From Ailurus styani (taxonomy: Eukaryota > Chordata > Mammalia > Carnivora > Ailuridae): a DNA stretch of 64,000 bases. Shown one piece after another: positions 1-10,834 of the stretch (positions are counted from its first letter, which is position 1; every line of letters starts with the position of its first letter). The stretch spans positions 1,927,360 to 1,991,359 of the forward strand of contig LNAC01000108.1 in NCBI GenBank assembly GCA_002007465.1, read 5' to 3'. Made by a program: the position numbers and the translations under genes. The notes beneath the pieces were generated by a model, which ran no database searches, had not been told where the DNA came from, and saw only the letters and a program-made list of their open reading frames with translations.

Positions 1-599
1 AAAATTTCAACCAGTTATTTAATATACCGTAGTTATAACGGTTATAGTTTCTGACATCCTTGGGGCTCTCAGGCTATTGTTTGTTATATCTGCTTACTCT
101 TGCCTCTTGGTGTATTTGAGTTTTCAAAAAATTGTGTGTCTATATGCATATGCTTTAGGAATCCTGAGTGCCTGAGTTGGAGATGCTGCCCTCCAGTGAG
201 GATTTGTTTGCTTTTGTCTGGGGTCAAGGGACACCTCTGCCTGGGGTCACGTGAGCCTCTGTTGCGGATCCTGGGTTAGTGTTAAGGTGATAGGCCGCAC
301 CTTGCTTCTAGCCCAGTCTTGGTCTTCTCACCATAGAACTTGTTCCCACTCCCTTGTTTTCCTATAGTTCTCTTCCCAACCAGATGTCAACTCTCAGTTT
401 TTCTATCTCTCTGCTGATGGTGCTGGTGCTCCGAGCAATCCCTTATCCCTGCATGCCTAGCAATGCCTTAAAAGGCACTTTCTTCAAAGGATTGTAGTTT
501 GAGGGCCCAATATCCACACTGTTGCCAGGAGAGGACTCCTCTGTTTTGGGCAATTCCCTACTCTCTCTTGTGACTTGTAGGCTATTAACCACCCTCCAT
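1..599. other. No gene seen; unclassified sequence
   Basis: No open frame with codon structure, no splice-bounded exon and no confident repeat is seen. The first 150 bases are AT-rich and could be the edge of a very old LINE-1 fragment, but I could not match them securely. Confidence 0.4.
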
Positions 600-1010
600 A
601 CTCATGCTAGAGAAAATGACCAAAGCACACATGGGATCAAGTCACTTCCCTGGTTAAACCTTCCAGGGGTCCCCAAGGCCTGCAGGACAAAGTTCAAGCT
701 CCTCACGGCCTGGCCCCCAGTAATCTTTCCAGTCTCATCCCCATGGCTCCTCGCCTCAAACTGTACGCTCTAAAAATTCCTAACTTCTCTGTGGCTCCCA
801 CCTTCCCCCCTGAGTCCCTTTCCATGTCATTTGTCTATTTCATTGCTGGAGCCCAAGCTTTTTCTACTGCCGAAATTCCCTTTCCAACTATCTTACTGCC
901 ACTTTTTTTTTTTTTTTGGCCTGGATAAATCTCATCCTATAAGATTTATTACTTGTGCCACCTCCTCCAGGAAGCCTTCCCCTTTCCTCCTCCAGGTTGG
1001 AGGCTATATA
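600..1010 (+). mobile_element. LINE-2 fragment (3' region)
   Basis: The text follows the familiar LINE-2 3' region, with pyrimidine-rich phrases such as CACCTCCTCCAGGAAGCCTT near 958-977 and GGACAAAGTTCAAGCTCCT near 684. The element is cut by later SINE insertions and seems to resume at 1610. Family recognition is from memory. Confidence 0.55.
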
Positions 1011-1058
1011 TATGTATATATACATATATATATGTATATATATGCATATATATATAAT
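1003..1058. repeat. TA/TATG microsatellite
   Basis: An alternating TA-rich tract with interspersed TATG and CATA units. It runs directly into the degenerate SINE tail that follows. Confidence 0.85.
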
Positions 1059-1330
1059 TTATTTATTTTTTTTGAGAGAGAGAGAAAAAGAAAATGGGGG
1101 GGAGAGGGAGAGGGAGAGAAAAACTCANGTATATGCATATATATAATTTATTTTTTTTTTTGAGAGAGAGAGAAAAAGAAAATGGGGGGGAGAGGGAGAG
1201 GGAGAGAAAAACTCAAGCAGTCTCGATGCTTAGCATGGAGCCATCCATGGGGCCTGATCTCACAACACTGAGACGACCTGAACTGAAACCAAGAGTTGGA
1301 TGCTCAACTGACTATGCCACCCAGGCGCCT
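1055..1330 (-). mobile_element. Can-SINE, old subtype, with internal duplication
   Basis: Read on the minus strand it starts with the carnivore SINE head (GGCGCCTGGGTGGC at the right edge, 1316-1329) and ends in an A/T-rich tail. An internal block of about 85 bases (tail plus GA-rich body) occurs twice, near 1041-1127 and 1132-1215. A single N at 1128 lies at the junction, so the second copy may be an assembly artefact and not biology. Confidence 0.75.
1128..1128. other. Single ambiguous base (N)
   Basis: The only isolated N in the window. It lies exactly between two near-identical copies of an 85-base block, as expected where two contig ends were abutted without merging their overlap. Confidence 0.9.
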
Positions 1331-1344
1331 CATTTTTAAATACA

Positions 1345-1374
1345 TTTCTTTTTTTTTTAGATTTTAATTTATTC

Positions 1375-1407
<33 letters not shown>

Positions 1408-1558
1408 CAAGAACATGAGCAGGGGGAGGGGCAGAGGAAGAGGGAGAAGCCGACTTCCTGCTGAGCAGGGAGCCTGATGTAGGACTTGATCCCAGGACCC
1501 CAGGACCATGACCTGAGCGAGACAGATGCTTAATCGACTGGGCCCCCTAGGTGCCCCC
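1345..1558 (-). mobile_element. Can-SINE, older subtype
   Basis: The minus-strand SINE head is at the right edge (GGGGGCACCTAGGGGGCCC) and the AGATTTTAATTTATTCATTT tail at the left. A (GA)n expansion at 1379-1407 lies inside the body. The body with GCAGGGGGAGGGGCAGAGG is the older caniform form, not the young mustelid form. Confidence 0.85.
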
Positions 1559-1609
1559 TAGACCCCTCATTTTTGTTAAGGACTTATTTATTTATTTGAG
1601 AGAATAAGT

Positions 1610-1850
1610 TGGAGGATCCTTCTATCCTCTGGATAGACTCCTCTGTCTTCCCAAAGCCCCCGCACTTACCTTGCTCACAGCAGTCACCAACTCATGTTGA
1701 AAGTTACCATTTATGCATTTGCTTTTCCACTAAACTGGGGTGCCTCTGGACGTCAGGGATGGTTTCTCCTGTCTGGGTATTCACATTGCTGGGCACAGTC
1801 CTGGCATGGAGAATTTCCTCCATCAACATGTGTTGGATTGAACACAGACC
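1610..1850 (+). mobile_element. LINE-2 3' end
   Basis: This is a degenerate LINE-2 terminus with a recognisable CTGGACGTCAGGGATGGTTT stretch and GGGCACAGTCCTGGCATGGA near 1791. It is probably the continuation of the fragment at 600-1010, split by the two SINEs. Confidence 0.5.
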
Positions 1851-1980
1851 CTTTTTCCCCCATCCCGAAATTTCTCTTGCCTGAAATTATTTATTGGTTA
1901 GAAGCACTTTTACATACGAGGACATCATTCGATGTTGTGTATGTGAGGTTCAGGGCTTAGAATAAGAAAGTTCCTTTGTT

Positions 1981-2176
1981 GGGGCACCTGGGTGGCTCAG
2001 TGGGTTAAGCCTCTGCCTTCGGCTCAGGTCCTGATCTCAGGGTCCTGGGATCGAGCTCCACATCAGTCTCCTAGCTCAGCGGGGAAACTACTTCCCTCTC
2101 TCCCTCTGCCTGCCTCTCTGCCTGCTTGTGATCTCTTTCTTTCTGTCAAATAAATAAATAAAATCTTAAAAAAAAT
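1981..2176 (+). mobile_element. Can-SINE with target-site duplication
   Basis: The head GGGGCACCTGGGTGGCTCAG starts at 1981 and the tail AAATAAATAAATAAAATCTT ends in poly(A) near 2175. A 12-base direct repeat AGAAAGTTCCTT flanks it (1965-1976 and 2185-2196), the target-site duplication of L1-driven insertion. The CTGCCTGCCTCTCTGCCTGC body identifies the mustelid-type subfamily. Confidence 0.93.
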
Positions 2177-2234
2177 GTATGTTTAGAAAGTTCCTTGGCG
2201 AGAAGAGGTCTGTTGGACACACGGACTGACGGGT

Positions 2235-2399
2235 GCCTGGCTTCCTTGTTGGGCATGTGCTTATGGGCCCGGTACTCTTTCAGTTTCTGTGCCATCCTAT
2301 GTTGTGGCTAGCAGTGATAATACTTATTATATAGGTTTGTTAGAAATATTAAATGAGGTGCTATATGCTCAGTGCTTGGCACACAGTAGACACTCAAAA
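2235..2399 (+). mobile_element. MIR fragment
   Basis: Shows the 3' half of MIR: a degraded CTCAGTTTCCTCATCTG-like block, then TTAAATGAGGTGC and the terminal TTGGCACACAGTAGACACTC. Confidence 0.6.
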
Positions 2400-2522
2400 A
2401 AATCAAAGTCCTTTTTTCTATTAATGATTGAATTCCTTGAGGTTGGGAATACTGTGTTATTTATTTCCTTGGTTCCCACTCCGTGTAGTTCAAGACCAGC
2501 CATGAAAGAGATACAATAAATG
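2400..2522 (+). mobile_element. LINE-2 3' tail
   Basis: ATTCCTTGAGGTTGGGAATA and the terminal ACAATAAATGTCTGA resemble the LINE-2 3' end (CTCCTTGAGGGCAGGGACT to CAATAAATGTTTG). Confidence 0.5.
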
Positions 2523-2711
2523 TCTGACAAGTGCCCGTGTGCGTGAAACCTCAACTTTCAGAGGAGGACTACCCTTCCTGGGGCATCTCTGGTTTCCATA
2601 GCCTGTGGCTCCACCCTTCCCCCACCCCACAGTACTTTGGGATCTGTCAAAACCAATTGCAGGTTTCTGTTCTCAAAATGCAAAACCGAACAAGAGGGCA
2701 GACACGTGGGG

Positions 2712-2739
2712 GAAAATTCTAGAATTTTCTAGAAAATTC
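2712..2739. promoter_or_regulatory. Six-unit heat-shock-element-like array
   Basis: Six perfectly phased pentamers alternate: GAA (2712), TTC (2717), GAA (2722), TTC (2727), GAA (2732), TTC (2737), each separated by two bases. This is the canonical alternating nGAAn arrangement bound by HSF trimers; six uninterrupted units would fit two trimers. The stretch contains the palindrome AAAATTCTAGAATTTT. No gene or clear promoter lies beside it, so function is inferred from motif alone. Confidence 0.5.
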
Positions 2740-3294
2740 TTTTCTGAGCTTTAGCCTACAGGCAGTCCACATGCTAGGGCCCCCGAATCTATTGTTTCCA
2801 AGACTGCCTGATGGCCTTTATGCTTCTACCGAGATTCTCCATCTGCTCTTGCTGTCAAATCGTGAAGAAGATTGCTTTTTTACTATGTCACACCATGTCC
2901 CCGACATGAGGCCCTGTAGGAGAAGTCTCTTTCAGAATTAGTTCCTGGAAATATGTGTACCTGTGGAGGAACTGATCTGCTTCCTCCTTTCTGATAATCG
3001 GTATCAGAACTTACTGTTTCATTTCTTGCCTTGGCTACCTGGAAGTTCAATGCCAGATTTCAGGACCAATTACAACAACTATGTCTACCTTTCAGATTGC
3101 TCTTTTTATTCTTGAGCAATACGAATCTGTTGAGTGAATTAGTGTTTCCTGTTGTAAGCCATCTTGTGCCCTTTGGGGAAAGAGATGCAGCACACAGGGG
3201 TTTTAAAACTATGCCAGTATCAGCATAGCAGGTAGTCACTGCAACAGCACAAGGAGGAGGGGGGCAGGGAGCAGGGGGAGAACCGGTGGGATGC
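2740..3294. other. No gene seen; unclassified unique sequence
   Basis: No coding exon, RNA gene or clear repeat could be recognised. Short open frames here lack homology that I can recognise. Confidence 0.4.
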
Positions 3295-3509
3295 TGGCAA
3301 GGGCTGTGTGGCCTCGGGGCCAGACTGCCCCTGTGCAAATCCCAGCTCTGCCCATCACTCCCCCAGGGCTCGCGTACACATTTGATAATTTTCCCGAGTG
3401 TCCTCAGTTGTAACTAGGGTCATCATTGTCTCTACTTTAAAAGGTCACCATGAGGATTAATGAGCATAGTTCCTCTAAAATACTTAGCATGGGGTCTGCC
3501 ACAGAATAA
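3295..3509 (+). mobile_element. MIR element
   Basis: CAAATCCCAGCTCTGCC near 3337, a degraded CCTCAGTTGTAACTAGGGTCA block, CACCATGAGGATTAATGAGC and ACTTAGCATGGGGTCTGCCA appear in MIR order. A younger SINE begins just downstream. Confidence 0.7.
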
Positions 3510-3520
3510 ACCTCCAACTG

Positions 3521-3723
3521 TTTTTTTTTTTTAAGATTTTATTTATTTATTTGACAGAGAGGGTGAGAGAAAGTACAAGAATGGGGGAACGGCAGAGGGA
3601 GAGGGAGAAGCAGGCTCCCCGCCGAGCAGGGAGCCGTGACTTGGGGCTCCATCCCGGGACCCCGGGATCACAGCCTGATCTGAAGGCAGACGCTCAACCG
3701 ACTGAGCCGCCCAGGTGCCCCCC
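3521..3723 (-). mobile_element. Can-SINE with target-site duplication
   Basis: Minus-strand SINE with head complement GCCGCCCAGGTGCCCC at the right edge and poly(T) plus AAGATTTTATTTATTTATTT at the left. The flanks ACCTCCAACTGTT (3510-3522) and ACCTCCAATTGTT (3724-3736) are a duplication with one mismatch. Confidence 0.92.
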
Positions 3724-3739
3724 ACCTCCAATTGTTTCG

Positions 3740-4199
3740 AAGGTATTGCACTGAACACTTGAGCCTGGGTGTCTGAGCAATGAGACAAGAAGCAGGGAGG
3801 AAGGATTCCGTTTTAGGAGAATCGCGATGTTGGAGGCTGGGCACACGCACTTTGTTTCAGGCTTCCCCCAAGCCCTTGCCAGCCTGGGAAAGGTACCAGT
3901 GGAGTCACATTAACAGTCACGACCTGTCCTTGGCTGGCTTCTACCCCCTTCTGTTCACCAGGCTTTCCAGAAGCCTGCAGGGGCTCCCTCCAGTTATTTC
4001 TAGGGGCTTTTGCATGGGGTTCATGAAAGATCTGACCAGCTTGAGGTGCCTCGTGGCCTCGGCCGTGTTCTCCGGCCCGGGCTCCCGCTCCTTGCCCCCT
4101 TGGTGTCCAATGTTTGGAGGCTGCCTCACACTTCCCAGCTGCAGGGGGCCTATGTGAGCCACCTGCGTCCTGGGGACAGAGAAGGCTTTTCTAAGCAAG
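3740..4199. other. No gene seen; GC-rich unclassified sequence
   Basis: Open frames occur on both strands but overlap antisense with no codon bias or splice context, so none is called. Confidence 0.4.
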
Positions 4200-4335
4200 G
4201 CATGCAGTTCAGAAGCTATAAAGGAAAACACTGTCAAGTTTGACCTCATAAAAATAAAAATCTCCTATAAGACAAATGACACCATAAACAAAGCTAAAAG
4301 ACAGCAACAGACTGAGATTTGAAGGGGAAAGAAGA
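4200..4335 (+). mobile_element. LINE-1 ORF2 fragment
   Basis: AGTTTGACCTCATAAAAATA, then AGACAAATGACACCATAAAC and AAAGCTAAAAGACA match the C-terminal end of mammalian LINE-1 ORF2 read in the sense direction. It is short and isolated. Confidence 0.6.
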
Positions 4336-5958
4336 AAACAATCTCAACTTTTCCCCGAAGTGTCTCGGCATTTGGACGCAAAGGAGGAGGGATGATTTCC
4401 CTGGGGGGGAGGGAGTGTTGGTGCCCGGTCTACCCATTAGGCTGACTCCTGATTAATCTGACGATGCTTTCTCTGTCAGCTAGAAATGAGATCATCCCTT
4501 CTAAGAGGACCGTATCCACAAAGGGATCACTGTTCATGGCCTCCTATTAGCCAGATCCAGGGTGGGCCAGTAGCTGGACAAGCTCACACAGAGCCTTGTG
4601 AATCACTAACTTGCTGGTTCATCCTGCTAGAAAATCCTCCTGCTTCTACTTGAGCTTCTGAACCACCTCTACCCTCTCCCGGCCCTGATACTAACCAGCG
4701 GGTTCCCATCACTGGTGCAGCATGAAGAATCCCATGTAAGTCTGGTAAATTCTGGGCTTTCAGACATGTCAGAACAAGTTCAAGAATATCAACGCTTTGT
4801 CTGCTGGCCTTGCCCACAGGCTACCAGGGTGATGCCCAGGGTTAGGGGAACTCCCGAAGGAGAGTTCCAGAGGGGGTGAGGATCCGTGGCTGTTCACGTG
4901 TCCTGGGGTGCCCACGTGCACCTTCCTGCTGAGCAGTGGGCCCCCCACACCTCTGGCAGAAAGTGGGGATGGAAGGCAAGAACAGGGGGCCTAGCTAGAA
5001 GGATCAGGACTCTCCCCAAGGGCACCCCTGTATTCTTGTTGGGACCAGGTAGACAAACTCACCAGTGAGACACTGCCAAGGGCTGTGGAAACAAGGGGTT
5101 AAGACCTGGTCGCCCCCAAATGCTGCTCCCTGACTTTATGAGCCCTGTAGGATGGCTTTGGCCACTTGAAGACGGACAGAACACCAGCTAATTGGGCTGT
5201 CTTTCTGGTCCAAGATGGCGGAGGAGGTCAAGTACAAATGGGAACCCTGACATCTCATGAAAGAAGCCACGTGAGAGACTTACCTGGTGATCCTTCCAGG
5301 CCGTGGGCCTCAGAAGTGAATGAATGTACTGACATTTCTTGTTTTTCAAGAGTCAAAACCTCTAGGCTGGGATTCATCAGTTGCCTACGATGCCCAGACA
5401 TGTCATGCTGGGTGGGGATCAGAAGGCACCCACAGTGGCCTGGGTGGTGGGAGCTAGGCAGCCGGCAGCATGTGGGTTCACTCTGGGATTGACTTGTATC
5501 GGGATATTTCTGCAGGTGTTTGGGAGAAACGGCTCTCCCACTGCAAAGCCCATGTCCAAGGCCAGCATTTCCATTCACAGGGCAGCTGGGAAGGTGTGTT
5601 TGTTTGGGGGCTTAGACAATGGAGAACTTCTTTCCCTGTCATGTACAAGTCCAGGGCTGGAGGAGCCCTGGAATGTTCTTGGACTCTGGCTCCTGGCAGC
5701 TTATTGCTTCCTATCCCCAGAGTACACCGCTCGTCCTCATGGTCCAAGATGGCAGATCCATGTTTTAGGCAACGGTCTGGAGGATGGGATGAAGAAAGAA
5801 TGCAAGGCAAGCTCCAACTTCCTTCTCAATAAGGCCCCAGGAGTGGCCACGCACCACTTTGGGGCCAAGGTCATGGTGACATGCCCGAACCTTCTGCGAG
5901 GGAGGCTGGAGCCTGTGGAACCCTATGTGGAGGGGCATCCCAACTTGAGCACAACTGG
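4336..5958. other. No gene seen; unclassified sequence with two CCAAGATGGC boxes
   Basis: About 1.6 kb without a supported gene. The phrase GGTCCAAGATGGC occurs at 5208-5220 and again at 5741-5753; the first reads AAGATGGCGG, a YY1-type motif. The region may contain an ancient repeat that I cannot classify. The open frame at 5381-5980 has no recognisable domain. Confidence 0.4.
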
Positions 5959-5959
5959 A

Positions 5960-6112
5960 ACCAATTTTATTTTTATTTAATTTTATTTAATAAATTTGAT
6001 TTTAATTTTAATTTTATTTAATACATTTAAGTAAGCTCTATACAGGGCTCGAACTCATGACCCTGAGATCAAGAGTCACATGCTCTACTGACCAAGCCAG
6101 CCAACTGCCCCT
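5960..6112 (-). mobile_element. Can-SINE, ancient tRNA-Lys-like subtype
   Basis: Contains GGGCTCGAACTCATGACCCT and GAGATCAAGAGTCACATGC, the short-bodied carnivore SINE shared in my recollection by dogs and cats, preceded by a TTTTATTTAA-rich tail. It is more diverged than the other copies. Confidence 0.75.
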
Positions 6113-6139
6113 GACAGCATTTTTGGTTCATGTTACATT

Positions 6140-6358
6140 CATATACGACTTGCTATGTGCCAGTCACTATTCTAGCTAAGCATCTTACAGGTATTAGTTC
6201 ATTTAGTCCTTATGAGAATCGACAAGGCAGCTACAAGCAGCACCCCCATTTTATAGGTGATCAGGAGAGGTTCGGTAACCAACTTGACGTTACCCAAGAA
6301 GTGTCTGAGCCGGGAGGGGACCCAGGCAACCTAGCTTTAAAGTTTGTGTACTTAGCTC
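6140..6358 (-). mobile_element. MIR element
   Basis: Antisense MIR order: TGCTATGTGCCAGTCACTAT, TTAGTTCATTTAGTCCTTAT, CCCCATTTTATAGGTGA and a GAGCCGGGAGGGGACCCAGG core. Confidence 0.72.
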
Positions 6359-6369
6359 CGGCACGGTTC

Positions 6370-9300
6370 GGTTAGTAGCTCCCCTGGGGCTGTGGCCATG
6401 GGATTCACCTTCACTCGGCTCTGGGGTGGCTTCACAGGGCCGCCAGCCTCAGGGGTAAGTTTAGGAACTGAGCCAGCTGGCTGCGGGTGCCCATTGCTGC
6501 AACAGCCCAGGACCAGCCCTGGGGCCCTGGGGCCCTGGGTGATTGATGGTGGTCGCTGCAGGAAGGGGCATGAGTGCCGCCCAGGAAGGATAAAGCAGCC
6601 CAGTGCTGCAAGCTGCCCTCATCCCATGGTGGGGAGATGTGGGATTTTGCCGCTGTGTATGGGACAGGTAGAGGGGGAAAGGGCAGGTAAGTGACAGATG
6701 TCCCCAAGGATGAAAGTGCCCCTGTTGTAGTTCAGTGGACGGGGACCCTCATGGCAGAAAATGGGCCCCCCTCTGGCTAGACTCTGAGGACTGTGACCCT
6801 CGTGGTCTAGGGAGTGAGAGGCGAGGACTTGCCAGAGAGAGTCAGGGTTGTGATGTGGGGGCCGTGGCTTATGGACAGGGTGCTTAATTCTGTTCCCCTT
6901 TGAGGAACACCTAGGATGACTGGGAGGACCAGTGCACTCAGCAGACAGCCTGGGGGCCCGAGGAAAGACCGGGCATCAAGCAAGGAGTTAAGGATCCAGC
7001 CTCCTCTCCAGGGCCTCTCAGCAGGATGACCACATGACGAGGTCCTGTTTTTCAGGGGGCTAGGGAGGCTGAATCAGTGGGAAGAAATGAACAGACACCG
7101 CTTCTCTGTGGAGGCCCAGGTCCCTTTGTGTTTCCAAGGGTTGGCTCCCCTCTGTCCTCAGGGAGTGTGTGTGTGTGTGTGTGGGGGGGGGCAAGGCATG
7201 CTGGGAGGACCAGGGTGGTGGGTTTCTGCTGGTCCTGAAGCTCTGTCCGTCAAGAGCTACTGTGGGAGAGAAGAAGGGAAGCCAGGGTGTGGCGTGGAGC
7301 ACCCCTATCGAGGGAAGGGCCAATCAGGAAAATGAAACCATTGAGTATTCAAATAGAGGGAATTTAGTGCATGGTATCAGCTCCATGGCTTACAGAAGGA
7401 GCGAGAAGCCAACAAGGAGGCCGTGAGGCCGACCTGGCACTGTTCACAGCTGGGAGCCATTACCACTCCCAGGAAGGGGACACAGGCAAGAAGCAGGGTT
7501 CCCGAAACTCAGGGGCTGGGTCAGGTCGCCCCATGGAGGGCCTGCCAGGTGTGAACTGGGGCCCCGGACGGAGATGCAGCTGTTGTCAGAGATGCCACCC
7601 AAGGAGGGAGGGTGGCAATGCCCTGGCTTCTCCTTTCCTCCTGCCCTCCAGTCTCCCATGAATGCCTCCTATTGTCCCAGGGGCCGGGGACACACAGCCC
7701 GCAGGGGCCAGCCCTTGGGTACTAGGAGCAAGGAAGGACTTTGAGGGCAGACAGATCTGGGACCGACACAGGGGGAAGCTGGAGGAGCAGCCTGTGGGGA
7801 GAGAAGGGGTGAGGGGTGGGCTCCTGAGCCGGGAGCCTGGCTGGACTCCTGATGGTGGTTTGGGAGCCGGTCGTTGCTCTGGGGCTGCTGGGTCATCCTG
7901 CCGGTGCCTGGGATGTGAGAACAGCCTCTGGCACTCTTTTTGGATGCCTTGCTGGGGTGCTCTGCTCCCAGGTGAGGGGACTGTCAGTCTGCTGGCCCTG
8001 CGTCCTCCAGGTGGGCCTGGGAGAGGTGGCAGAGGGCTCCTGGAGCTGTCCTTTGTGTTGGAGAGGGGCCCATGGGTGGCCCAGGCCATGAGGGTGAGAG
8101 AACAGCACGGATTTGCAGGATTTCAAGGAGGGAGAATCAAGAGGATTTGAACACTCCTTGGATGTGATGGGGGCGCGTGACAAGGGACACATTTTCTCTC
8201 CAGGCAGGGGAGGGTGCACACGTGGTCCTGGGTGCTTCAGTGTGATGCTGGTGGCCATGCCCTGGGGGGCCTCTCCGAGGGCAGGTTCCCATGTAACAAA
8301 CCATATCCTGGTTCAGAGGAGGCTTCTGGGGAGAGACAAAAAATGAGCAGGCCCTGCAGGAGGTCAAGTGGGGCTGTGGAGACCACCTGCTGCCCTCTTC
8401 CGGGAGGCCAGGACCCTGGGGTCAGGAGGCTGCTGGGAAGCCTAGGAGCCCCACGCTGGGTGGAAGGGCATGAGAGTCCCTGGAGCTCGGCTGCCCAAGT
8501 GTGATCAGGGCAAGACCTCCCACTCAGGTCCAAGCCTGGGGACAAAGACCTCGCTGGCCACAGGCCTGTCCCTCAGGCTGGTCCTGGGAGCTCTGCCAGG
8601 TCCTGGGACCCCCTGACCTGTGCTCATCAGCCACAGAGACTGAGCCCGCTGGTCGGTAGAGCCTTTGCTTCCCTGGCTGAGGGTATGTGGTCAGTCCTTT
8701 CTGCCCCTGCTCAAACCCTAGCCTGGACAGCAGTGTCCCCTCTTCCTGCCCAGACTCTGAGCTCACCCCTGGGCTTGCCTGCCATTCCTGGGAAAGAGGA
8801 ATTACCAGCAGGTCTCAGAAGAGCATGGCTTCCTCCTGGACATGAGAAAGCAGAAATCAGAGGTGGCACTGTTGGACTGTAAACCCTGGGCTCAGGTCAG
8901 AGACCTGGGTCCCTTTTGTCCCAGTTCACAGATGGGGAAACACAGAGACCCAGAAAGGAGATGACACTTACGGTCACTAGACAGATGGGAATAACCCTGT
9001 CCCTGGGTCTGGCCCTTGGAGGAACTGAGTCTCACTGAGTTAATGACAGTCGCGATGGGGTTCCTCTTACTTCCAGGACCCCTAGCAGAACCCCATGTTT
9101 CCCCAGAGCCCAGGTTCCTTCTTCCCTGCAGGGTCCCCAACCTGTGACAGGCTCTGCTTTTAGCCCCTTCGCCCCAACCAGACTGTGGGAACTGGGACGG
9201 GAACTGGATCCTCTCTCCTCCGATACCCCCACCCAGTCCACAGCAGAGTCTTGCAGACTTGAACCAAAGAAGATGTTCCTTTCACTGTGATGGGCCCAGA

Positions 9301-9550
9301 ACCTGCAGCTTGGAGGGAAAGGTGCCATTTAGAAGATGGAACTGCTTTTGCTGTCACCCTGAACTTGGAGAGCGGTGACCTGGCCACCACCTTCTCCTGG
9401 CCCTGCCCAGGGGATCTGAGTAGGCTCTGAGGCAGAGAGAAGGAGCCTGGGACCCACTCTGGTGGCTTCCCTGGGAGGCCCCCAATGCTGGTCCTCCTGA
9501 AAGCAGAGAACCTGGCTTCCCTCTCCGTCAGGCTGCTTGTATCTTTCCCC
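6370..9550. other. 3.2 kb without supported genes
   Basis: GC-rich sequence with many overlapping short open frames on both strands and none convincing. A GT/G tract lies at 7165-7190. Around 8930-8990 a CACAGATGGGGAAACACAGA phrase hints at a decayed antisense MIR. Otherwise I see nothing. Confidence 0.4.
7165..7190. repeat. (GT)n followed by poly-G
   Basis: Nine GT units run into eight G residues. Short and unremarkable, but likely polymorphic. Confidence 0.85.
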
Positions 9551-9553
9551 CAA

Positions 9554-9572
9554 TGGCCAGCAGGTGGTGCTG
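9554..9572 (+). promoter_or_regulatory. CTCF-like motif
   Basis: GGCCAGCAGGTGGTGCTGT fits the CTCF core (CCASNAGRKGGCRS) with one deviation, T for C at the twelfth core base. It is not inside a recognised repeat. Motif only; occupancy is unknown. Confidence 0.4.
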
Positions 9573-9874
9573 TGTCCCTAGCTTTGCCCATCCTCAGGCC
9601 TGGCTCTGCTGTTGGGCTCTGACCGTGTTGGATGCTGGGCTGCAGCCCTGGAGGGACCCTGAATCTTGCCAAGTTCCCTTTGTGGCTCTCTTCCTGCCTC
9701 TTCTGGTGGTTTCTGGTGGGACAGGATGTCCTGGGGCTGGCAGCGCCAACACAACCTCATGGCATCTTCCTTGTCCCGGCTCCTTGCTATCCTGAGACGT
9801 TTCTCGGCTGTCCAGGTGGCCTGTTCTCGGTGGCCTGGGTGTTTTGTCCCCGCCGCTTTCTATGTGTAGCACAC

Positions 9875-10030
9875 ACATCAGTTCAGGTACTCATCACACA
9901 ACTGTATGAAGTAGGTACCCATTTTCCAGATGAGAACACCAAGGTCAGGGTACTCAGCTAACATATGGCAGAGTCAAGCCTGCAGCCTGTCTGACTCACC
10001 TCTGTGTTTTAACCCCTACACCAGACTGTA
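9875..10030 (-). mobile_element. MIR fragment
   Basis: Antisense MIR blocks: GAAGTAGGTACCCATTTTCC, AGATGAGAACACCAAGGTCA, ATATGGCAGAGTCAAGCCTG and TTTTAACCCCTACACC. Confidence 0.7.
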
Positions 10031-10504
10031 GCCGTGTCCTGGAGGAATTACTGCTTTTAGGCAAACGGCCCCAAATCAGGGAACCTCCTTTCCTCCTCCC
10101 CCACCTCGACCCTGGGGTACTTTAACCATCCACACAACATCCTGAGCTGAGCCTGAAGGGATGGCTCGAAGGAACAGCCTGGGCCCGTCAGGGCCGGTGG
10201 TGTCTGACCCCGACTCCACATGCGCAGCCAGTGCCGGGGTGGGGGGCAGGACGAGGGAGTGATGGTGGGCACCCCAGGGCAGGAGAAGTGCCTGTCCTAG
10301 CCGCTGCTCTCCCACTCTGCTGCTTCTTCACCCTGCTTCTCCCTTGCGTGTCCCTCTCCCTCTTCCTGACCTCATTTGCAGTTCCTGGCTCTCTAGATGC
10401 CTCTCCCTCCCCGACCCTCTGTCCCCAGTTCTCCCTTTTACTCTGTCTCTGCTGCTCTGTCAGCTCGTCTTTCTCTCTTTTTGTGTCTCCGTCTCTCTCC
10501 AACA
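10031..10504. other. No gene seen; pyrimidine-rich
   Basis: From 10270 to 10500 the plus strand is strongly CT-rich, creating long but meaningless frames on both strands. No gene or confident repeat. Confidence 0.4.
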
Positions 10505-10690
10505 GAATCGGAGTTAAGTGACAAAAGAAAAATGATCCCCTCCTGCCAGGGTTATTAAAATCATGTTCCACAATTGAGCCACCAGAAGAGCCCCATTTAA
10601 TGACGGATGATGAGGCCACAGCTTCCCCATAGCTGGGAGTGAGGTGATAGGCTCTGCGGCAGGATTACCACCAATTACTCTGGGCAGAGA
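10505..10690. promoter_or_regulatory. Candidate conserved non-coding element A
   Basis: An AT-rich island in GC-rich surroundings with GGTTATTAAAATCATG, ACAATTGAG, CATTTAATGACGGATGATGA and CACCAATTACTC, all homeodomain-type cores, and a GATAAAG box slightly downstream (10742). It is not part of any repeat I recognise. The enhancer role is inference. Confidence 0.38.
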
Positions 10691-10834
10691 GTGAGCAGCC
10701 CCTCTCCTCGCCTTCCTGATCGCCGCCCTCCTGCTCTGGGCAGATAAAGTCTCACTCCTGGCCGGGAGGCGGTTGCGGGGCTATGGGAGAGGAGGAGACA
10801 GGTCCCCAGGGCCAGGCAACCCACCAGTTTGCAG

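Noticed and set aside
1981..2060. tRNA-like head of the Can-SINEs as possible tRNA genes
   Set aside because: All such heads in the window are attached to SINE bodies and A-rich tails, lack an intact cloverleaf and are flanked by target duplications.
5381..5980. Plus-strand open frame of 199 residues
   Set aside because: No recognisable domain, no splice sites supporting an exon, and it runs into the ancient SINE at its 3' end.
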